A DNA stretch of 64,000 nt, from the NCBI GenBank assembly GCA_027943335.1, contig BSBK01006347.1, positions 806,001 through 870,000 on the forward strand, in the 5' to 3' direction. The notes beneath the pieces are model-generated. The model ran no database searches, was not told where the DNA came from, and saw only the letters and a program-made list of their open reading frames with translations. The DNA is from Chamaecyparis obtusa. Lineage: Eukaryota; Streptophyta; Pinopsida; Cupressales; Cupressaceae. The position numbers and the translations under genes were made by a program. Every line of letters begins with the position of its first letter. Position 1 is the stretch's first letter. Positions 57,215-64,000 of this stretch are shown here, one piece after another.

Positions 57215-58334
57215 TGTTGTGTTTAGTATGTGTGGACCTTATGTCTAAGATTTCATGGCATCATATTGTGATTTCAGAGAGTTACAATTATTTTGGTAAA
57301 GACTAGTTGCAGGACACAAATAGGGATTATCCTAAATCTAGTTGCTATATTTTGAGTACAAGTTGGTTGCGAGTTGAAATCATGGTATGTGAGATTAAGG
57401 CATTTAATAGGACTTAGAATATAATAATTTATGTGATTTATGTCTTAATTGGTTCATAGAAGTAGTGTGTGGACTTCACATTATTTCATTTAGGAGCTGA
57501 GTGGGTTGTGTAGTGTGCATAAGGATTGGCGAGCGTTAATTGTGGATCTTGGCATGTGTTTAAATGTTTTTAATTGGTGTATACTTGTATTAGGCACTGT
57601 GTGTACCTTAAAATTGGTCAATTTAATTGTATGTGCATTGGGGAAGCTCTAACAAACCGACCTAATTAATTATTTGTGACTTGTATAAATAGAGGAATTC
57701 TAATGTGAGGAATGAAATGGTTGCTTGGTGATTGTAGATGTGAATTTGTTGTTGGTTGTCAGAGTAGAGAAAAAGAGGTATGAGTGGAATCTATGATCAC
57801 TCATTGTGTACTTCAATGGAACTGTAACGGAAAATAAGTTGTCATTCAGTCAGTTCATTAGATAACAAATCCTTAATTTTGTATTAGGACAATGTGTCCT
57901 AAAGAAGGGTTTAACCTTCACTTTGTTGCAACAGGCTTAGGAAGTGTGCCTTTTGTTCTCACCAACTCCTAACATAGTTGAAAGACCTTTTAACAGGGGT
58001 TCAATCCTTTGATATGCACTTGTCCTTTAACAGGGACAAATGTGCTAGATGGTTTGTATCAACTGCTAATATGATTAGGTCTCCTAACATGGACATTTAT
58101 ATACTAGTGCATGATCTAGTGGGTATCATTCCCATCGAGGTTTTTCCCTTAATAGGGTTTTCCTTGAGAACAAAAAATTGTTTTTTAAGGTGTTGACACT
58201 TACATTGTTCATCTTGATTAGTATTGTTCTATGTTTAATTGCTAATCAGATAAAAAATTTAAAGTTTATAATTATTACACACAACTGATTCACCCCCCCT
58301 CTTAGCTGTATTGTGTGGATTGTTATTCCTAACA
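57215..58334 (+). repeat. 5' LTR of truncated copia element
   Basis: Ends with ACTGATTCACCCCCCCTCTTAG and ATTCCTAACA, the same end as the LTR at 859. Strong TATA box TATAAATAG at 57684-57692. The left end is estimated at the first TG after element B. Confidence 0.6.
57684..57692 (+). promoter_or_regulatory. TATA box in copia LTR
   Basis: TATAAATAG, about 650 bases before the LTR end, suiting a pol II start near 57715. Confidence 0.65.
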
Positions 58335-58348
58335 ATTGGTATAATATA
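58335..58348 (+). other. Degenerate primer-binding site
   Basis: ATTGGTATAATATA right after the LTR; the first nine bases match the initiator-Met site and the rest has decayed. Confidence 0.7.
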
Positions 58349-58393
58349 TTTTGGTCCTCTTGGATAAAGCTTAATCATTTGAGGAGATCCAAA

Positions 58394-59500
58394 ATGGTGA
58401 GTTATGGGAAGGACAATCCAAAGTTTGATAGTGAAAAATTTGACAACTAGATGAACAAGATGACTCATTTGATCTACTTAGGAATTAAATATTAGATTAT
58501 TACAAAGAACTAGTCTAACATCAAGATATAGAATGAGATAGAATCTAGTATTGAGACTGGAAAAAAGGAATACACTTACAATATTTTCACTAGAGAAGAA
58601 TTAATCAGTCCACTTTCAGAGGCAGAGTTTACAAAGGTTAAGGAGCTTGAATCAACACATGAGATCTGGACAAAATTGGAAGCATTATATGAATGAGACA
58701 AATACACCAAACATGCCAAGTTGAAAAGTTGGAAAGAAAAGTTAGAGAGCATGAGGATGCAAGAAGATGAGATTATCATATCATATGTTCAGAGGGTAAC
58801 CAAAATCTTACCATCGATTCAATTTTTTCTTTTTTCATAATCAAATATTTTCTTCTTCTCATTAGGGACGTGGGGGGAAGCTTTCATGAAAAGGTTGTTA
58901 ATGGAATCAAAAATTAAAGAGGAAAAATTATAGAAGATGAAATCATTGCAAAGATTATGAGATCCTTGACACCAACATATGACACCAAGGTCTAGTCAAT
59001 TAAGGAGATTATACTACTCACAAAGGGGTTTACAAAGGATCTTTGCTTGGTAAGTTATCTTCATTTGAAAATTTAAGATTACAAGATGCTTTACCTAAAG
59101 TAGAATATGCATTTAAATCCATTGTTCATAAGGATAAGAAGATAATAAAGAATGATGTAAGTACTGGTAGAAATTTTAACTATGTTAGTCTTGGAGAATA
59201 TGCTAAGGAATGTGTAGAGATAGAAGAAGAAGAAAGAAAATTGGATGATCTACTTGCTTTGGTCGCCAAAAGAGATAACAAAGGTAAAGTTAAGTATGAA
59301 GGAAAATTACCTTTGAAATTTTTTTCATGTAATAAGATAGGTCATTTCACTTCCAAATGTCCTACTAGAGTTCCTAAGTATAAACCTAAACCATACAAAT
59401 CCATATATCCAAAAGAATGTTATTATGCTAGTGATGGAGCTTCTAATGATGAATCAATAAAAAGTGATGATGAGATTGGGTTTATTGTTATCAAATATGA
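58394..59500 (+). pseudogene. gag: Copia gag (broken)
   Basis: Starts M-V-S-Y-G-K-D-N-P-K-F-D near 58394. UBN2-type gag pieces follow: L-S-E-A-E-F-T-K-V-K-E-L-E-S-T-H-E-I-W-T-K-L-E-A-L-Y-E pattern at 58614-58695, and T-K-G-F-T-K-D-L near 59020. A foreign or T-rich stretch at about 58815-58875 interrupts it. The zinc knuckle C-N-K-I-G-H-F-T-S-K-C-P is intact near 59325-59365; its first Cys reads F-F-S-C. Stops and frameshifts in the first half. Packages element RNA. Confidence 0.8.
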
Positions 59501-59539
59501 GATTCCTATTCATGAAGAAAATTTTTTGGTCTCTCATGT

Positions 59540-59890
59540 AGAAAATAAATTAGAATGGATCATAGACAGTGGCTATTCACATCATATGATAGGTGATAAT
59601 GACAAATTTGTATAACTTGATAAATATGATGGAGGTATAGTCAAATTTGGAGATAGTACTCCTCACTTGATCATAGGGAGAGGATCTATAACTCTTGATG
59701 GTAAAACTAACATTGATGATGTATTGTTTGTTGATGGACTAAAACATAATCGTTTGAGTGTTGGATAGCTTGTTGAGAAGGGATATCATCTGCAATTCAA
59801 GGATGGAAAATGCACTATCAAAGATCAATCAGGGAACTTGATCACATTAGGTACAAAGACAAGAGGTAATGTGTTTCAGCTGAACTTAAC
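59540..59890 (+). pseudogene. pol: Copia protease
   Basis: W-I-I-D-S-G-Y-S-H-H-M at about 59555 has the D-S-G catalytic triad, followed by V-L-F-V-D-G-L-K-H-N-R-L-S-V-G near 59725. TAA after F-V and TAG after S-V-G interrupt it. Confidence 0.82.
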
Positions 59891-59894
59891 AAAA

Positions 59895-60740
59895 GTAACT
59901 TATTTTTTTGTGAAGATGGATGACATTTGGTTGTGGCATAAGAGGTTTTTTCATATAAATTTTGATAATATTGTGAAGATCAGTAACACTAATGCAGTTA
60001 GAGATTTTCCTAAAATTTTAAAACCTACTAACATGATGTGCATAGAGTGTGTTATGGGAAAACAAACAAGGACTGGTTTTCAAGGAAAGACTTATTCTAC
60101 AAAAGGGAGATTGAATCCGGTTCATACAAATCTCTGTGGTGCTACAAACAAAAGGTCATACTATGGTGAAAGGTACTTTATGATTTTTGTTAATGATTAC
60201 TCAAGAATGATGTGGGTTGCCTTTCTTAAAGAAAAATTAGAAGATTTTGACAAATTTGAGATCTACAAGGCAAAAGTTAAGAATGAATAAGGTTTGAAGA
60301 TAAAATGCCTAAGATATGACAGAGGTGGACAATTTACATAAAATAAATTTAATGCATATTCTGAAGAGCATGGGATCTACAGACAGATTTTTGCACCAAG
60401 GACTCCATAGAAAAATGGGATATTAGAAAGAATAAACATAACTATTCTTGATACTGCAAGGACAATGATTCTTGAAGGTAAGGTGCCATAGATGCATTGG
60501 AGAAAAGCAGTCAATATTGCATTCTACACATTGAATCAAGTTCAAATCACACTTGGCAAGGTTTCATATGAGTTATGGTTTGGTCATGTTCCTACAGTCA
60601 AATACTTTAGAATATTTGGTAGTAAATACTATATAAAAAGGGATGACAAACTAGGCAAATTTGATCCTAGAAGTGATGAAGGAAATTTCCTTGGTTATTC
60701 CACAAAAAGTAAGGCATACAAATGTTTTGGATTAAGGTCA
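59895..60740 (+). pseudogene. pol: Copia integrase, first catalytic Asp lost, truncated
   Basis: gag-pre-integrase W-L-W-H-K-R-F-F-H-I-N (about 59930) and C-I-E-C-V-M-G-K. Core: V-H-T-N-L-C-G at about 60120, where Asn replaces the usual first Asp. Then R-Y-D-R-G-G-Q-F (second acidic residue) and K-N-G-I-L-E-R (third). TAG or TAA replaces expected Gln or Trp in several places (P-stop-K-N-G; V-P-stop-M-H-W). The C-terminal block F-G-S-K-Y-Y-I and F-L-G-Y-S-T-K-S-K-A-Y ends at about 60735. Confidence 0.87.
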
Positions 60741-60834
60741 AAACATAATTTAAATAATAACACTAATATTAAAATTTTATAATGTATGTTAGAGTTTTAT
60801 AATAATAATAATAATATTAAAAATTTATAATATA

Positions 60835-62290
60835 TGTGTAGATTAGGATTTGAGCGTGCACCTAAACCTGTTTTGAAGGCCAAAGACAAACAAACGTCAT
60901 AGCATATTATCAAATCAAATTTAATGGTAAACAAACTAAAATCAAAGCCACCTCAGTTTAAGCCTAAAACGGATGCGCCCATGCACCGTTTGATATGCTT
61001 GGATATAAATGGATGTGGGTGTGCAAACTCAAGCACTTGGAGCATGCAAATAGGATGATTTGAGGATCAAGAAGACCCAAAATGACACAAAATAGGTATG
61101 AGGAACCTATTTTGCCTCAAAGGCCTCAAGAACACACAAATATGCAAAGCTAAAAGATGAACTAAGATTGATTAAACAAGAAATGAATCTATGTTAATCC
61201 AATTAAGCTAATTTAAATGTGATTTAAGCTTGAAAATGATCTAAAATGATGAGTTTATGCTTATGCTAGAATGAAAATGGCATTATAACTTTGCTATTGA
61301 GTTTGAGAGTTGAAAGATGATTTGCCTTAGGAAGTGAGGGTATTTATAGGAAAAGGGAAGGGCTTGGTTAAAAAGGATGAGTCAGAGTTAGGGCTAAGGT
61401 TAGGGTTGAGTCAAGGACAAGTGTCCTGACAAGTGTCAAGGGAGGATTGAGTTGAAAGTTTGAGGACGTGCACAATTTGGTAAATGTGCCCAAGGCCAAG
61501 AGGTGGCAAGGAAGGGATAAGAAGGTCTTAAATGCATAATGAATGCATGTAAGAAAGATAAGGAAGGCTTAAATGCATCCTTAAATGCATTTGCAAGAGG
61601 TGGCCAAGAGGTGGCCATCTTTGTTGACTAAGGAGGATGACTAAGAGGAGGTTAGCATAAGTTTTGGTAAACCTTTTGCTAATGGAATGTGACAAGATTA
61701 GAAAGGGGATTAGGATTAGGATTAGGGGATTTTAGGATTAGGATGGGTGAAGAGGTTGGGTTGAGAAGTTTCTAGAAGAGTCTAGAATTCTCCTAGGTTT
61801 TATGGAATAAAAGTTTATTCATTCCAAAAGCTTAAGTTTGGAAAAATTTATTGAAATATTTTCAATAAATATGAAAATTAAATATTTAATCTTAATTAAA
61901 TATTTTGAGTTGAGATTAGGGTTAGAAAAGATGGGATTAGCCTTTTAATCGAAATTAAGAAGGGATTAGAAGATTTTGGAAGAGGTTAGTGGTCTTAAGA
62001 AAATTGGCCAAGTTTTGGTCAAAAAATAAATAAATTATTTTTTTGGGGGATTTTTGGTCAATTTATTAATTAAAATAATTAATAAATAGGGGATTAATGT
62101 TTAAATAAGATTTAAACATTTTTGGGAGGGATTTCTTAATTAAATATTTTTAATTAAGAAAAAGGGATTTAATGACATAAAAATAAATAAATTAATTAAA
62201 TAATTAATTAATTAATAAATGATGATGTCATCAGAGATTTTTCAAAAAATAAAAATATTTTATTTTCTAAAGGATTTTTAGGTGTCTACA
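60835..62290 (-). repeat. 3' LTR of element C
   Basis: TG...CA bounded, ending GGTGTCTACA at 62290. A - strand TATA box CCTATAAATA at 61341-61350. Includes GGATTA-rich runs (about 61705) and a TTAGGGTT word. The left edge is less certain than the right. Confidence 0.72.
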
Positions 62291-62304
62291 TTTTGCCCCT
62301 CTTT
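62291..62304 (-). other. Polypurine tract of element C
   Basis: On the - strand AAAGAGGGGCAAAA before the LTR, matching element A. Confidence 0.88.
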
Positions 62305-63650
62305 GATGTGATGCCGCAAGTGGCATGGCTTCAAAGACAAGAAAATAAGATGCCCCAGGTTAGAATTTAGAGGAATAAGGGATCGTGCCCCCTCGAGAAA
62401 ATAACGCAAGGAGTAAACATTGTGGAATTTTCTCGAAAGGAAACAGAGAAGGAACGACTGAGGAAGCAGGGGAGATAAATTACCAAGCTTCCAAGAGCAA
62501 AGATGGGTGAATGCAAGATGAGATGGAAATGCACGATGCAAGATGCAGCTATATGTAAAGATGCAAGATTAATCTATATGATAAATGCAAGGGACCAGAT
62601 AGCTCCAAGTGCAAATGGGAGTGCACAACCTAGATTTAATATAGTTATGTTAGAGACCTGCCAAAGATACTGGGATCACGAGGCCTGTCAACAACGTCGC
62701 AAAGGACTGACGAGGACTGACGCTAAACAAACACACAGGGTTGCCCCAACATCACACATGAAGCGCAGAGGCGACATGGCGGATTCGATGCTGAAGGAAC
62801 CACAAACACACAACTGACTCACAGGCAGAAGCGAAAGATCAAAAGACCTTGCCCCAGATTATCCGCACACGCAGCACACCGTGATATAAAGAATCGTGGT
62901 CACCCTGGTGGGATAAAGAGAAGCCAAAAAGATTAACAAGACTCAAAGGACAAAAAATCCAAGATCAAAATGATAACTCCAAAAAGACATCCTTTGCCAA
63001 GGAGAGAGATTAGGTTTGATTGATGGTGGGAAGATTGGTCGGACAGGAGGAACGATATATCCTCAAGGACCAGGATGGAAGATTAGGTCAGACAGGAGGA
63101 ACGATATATCCTCAAGGACCCATGGGTTGGTGAGAGAATAAGTGTAGTTGTTCGCTGGCAAAAAGCTGAAGTTCAAGGAATAATCAGGATGAGCAAGGAT
63201 AAGTCATCAATTGATGTTGCTGAAGCACAAGGCCTGAGTGGGACTACAAATTTTCTGAGGCTGGGGATGGGACAAGATATTTGATCAAATGCTGCTGCAG
63301 GACGGACAAAGGTTATGTACAACAAGGAGGAACGATATGCACAAGGGATATGTACAGAAGCTCAGGATTGGGGATAGGAAGATCACACTCGGCGGGACTC
63401 TCACTAGGACAGAGACAAGAAGGATAAATACAGGGAGGAAAGTGCTGTACAAGAAAGGGAAATGGATATGGTACAAGATATGGTACAAAGCTTTGGAATA
63501 GGATATGGATTGCAGATGGGTTGGAGGAAGATGGAAGCCGAATGCTTGGAGGATAGGGGAGATGGAACTGCTGGGAGATTTGTTATGGATGGAGGAAGAG
63601 GACGGTAGCTGAAAGGACAACTGAATAGATAAATAGCCCAGTTTACTATG
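62305..63650 (-). other. 3' region of element C
   Basis: Purine-rich on +. Holds a two-copy repeat of about 44 bases around GGAGGAACGATATATCCTCA (about 63050 and 63093), with a partial third copy near 63328. No gene supported. Confidence 0.6.
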
Positions 63651-63720
63651 TTGGCGCCTGTTTACCAGGTTTTCACCAACATACTTGTCCAAGGCGCTTG
63701 AATTGCCAAGTTTTCACTGT
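63651..63720 (-). repeat. Two copies of the post-integrase motif (element C)
   Basis: On + GGCGCCTGTTTACCAGGTTT at about 63653 and GGCGCTTGAATTGCCAAGTT at about 63694; both continue TTCAC. Confidence 0.8.
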
Positions 63721-63810
63721 TTGGACGATTATTTTCTCTTTCTCTTTTCTTTTTTGCTTTTTTTGCTTTTTTGAATGTTTTTGGATTTTCTGATATATGC
63801 AGGATCAGGT

Positions 63811-63999
63811 TCAGGCATAGAACCTCTTCAGATGGATGATGTTGATAGGATCATTCAAGGGCTCACCTTCTGGTGTTGATAGCTGATAGGCTCCCGAGCC
63901 GAAGGATGCGGTGACAACATAGGGGCCCAACCAAGTAGGCTCAAACTTGCCTTTCTTTTCTCTATTTTCTAGGACCTTCTGATTTTCTTTAAGGACCAT
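63811..63999 (-). CDS. pol: Integrase C-terminus of element C (partial)
   Basis: 62 open residues, cut by the window edge. G-K-F-E-P-T-W-L-G-P-Y-V-V and a final H-L-K-R-F-Y-A are clearly homologous to the integrase ends of A and B. No stop in the visible part, so C may be better preserved. Confidence 0.85.
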   Translation of the reverse strand: MVLKENQKVLENREKKGKFEPTWLGPYVVTASFGSGAYQLSTPEGEPLNDPINIIHLKRFYA

Positions 64000-64000
64000 G

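Larger units (their letters stand above)
57215..60740 (+). mobile_element. Truncated copia retrotransposon (5' LTR to integrase)
   Basis: 5' LTR ending at 58334, degenerate primer site, gag, protease and integrase in copia order, then loss of similarity near 60740. RT, RNase H and 3' LTR are absent. It abuts the outer end of element B and is followed by element C. The left limit is uncertain. Confidence 0.75.
60835..64000 (-). mobile_element. Element C: 3' end of a third Tat-like gypsy element
   Basis: 3' LTR (60835-62290), purine tract, 1.5-kb 3' region and the integrase C-terminus on the - strand, continuing past the right edge. Its 3' region is much shorter than those of A and B and has no antisense PMD gene or palindrome cluster that I can see. 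The shared motif after integrase ties it to the same group. Confidence 0.82.

Noticed and set aside
58806..58875. Intron in copia gag, ending TTCTCATTAG
   Set aside because: No good donor site at the other end; more likely a small insertion or decay.
61385..61925. Interstitial telomere repeats (TTAGGG-like words)
   Set aside because: Only isolated words and GGATTA runs, no tandem TTTAGGG array.

Overview
This window is repeat-filled nuclear DNA from a seed plant with a large genome. The pointers are Ty1/copia elements primed by initiator-Met tRNA, Tat-type Ty3/gypsy elements with a second RNase H and a plant mobile domain (PMD) gene, and DUF4283/APE/RT LINEs. I found no host gene, rRNA or functional tRNA gene. 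A conifer-like genome would fit, but nothing here fixes the species.

Layout from left to right. 52-1908: 5' end of a copia element on the - strand (gag-like ORF, primer site, LTR), apparently inserted into a LINE. 1909-6110: decayed - strand LINE whose ORF1 is split by a 353-bp terminal-repeat miniature element (TRIM, 4932-5284). 7395-7455: tRNA-like SINE head. 7661-15550: - strand copia element with two 1508-bp LTRs, no gag or protease, and an unclassified 1.6-kb insertion in its reverse transcriptase. 15981-34160: element A, a complete 18.2-kb Tat-type gypsy element (+) with two 1018-bp LTRs and a perfect CTACC target duplication. About 34796-57201: element B, a related element on the - strand; its 3' LTR is lost, its gag/leader region is tandemly duplicated, and its 5' LTR is split by a 5.4-kb LINE (51515-56882, 10-bp target duplication). 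About 57215-60740: a truncated copia element (+). 60835-64000: 3' end of a third gypsy element, C (-), running off the window.

The most interesting biology is in A and B. Besides gag-protease-RT-RNase H-integrase, each carries an antisense gene near its 3' end that encodes a plant mobile domain protein. In both, the gene has a short first exon, an intron and a main exon kept in one frame for more than 600 codons, although gag-pol in the same elements is frameshifted. In A it has its own TATA box. The intron and two sites in the sense leader of the same element hold clusters of a palindrome of the form CTCG-NN-CGAG. The centre is CG in A and TA in B, and the cluster positions match between the elements. 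This looks like an element-encoded DNA-binding factor with co-diverging target sites, similar in logic to VANC proteins of VANDAL transposons. That role is inference; the sequence shows the genes, the clusters and their positions.

Decay is mainly C-to-T/G-to-A: most premature stops are TAG at expected Gln codons or TGA at expected Arg codons, as expected of heavily methylated, silenced copies.
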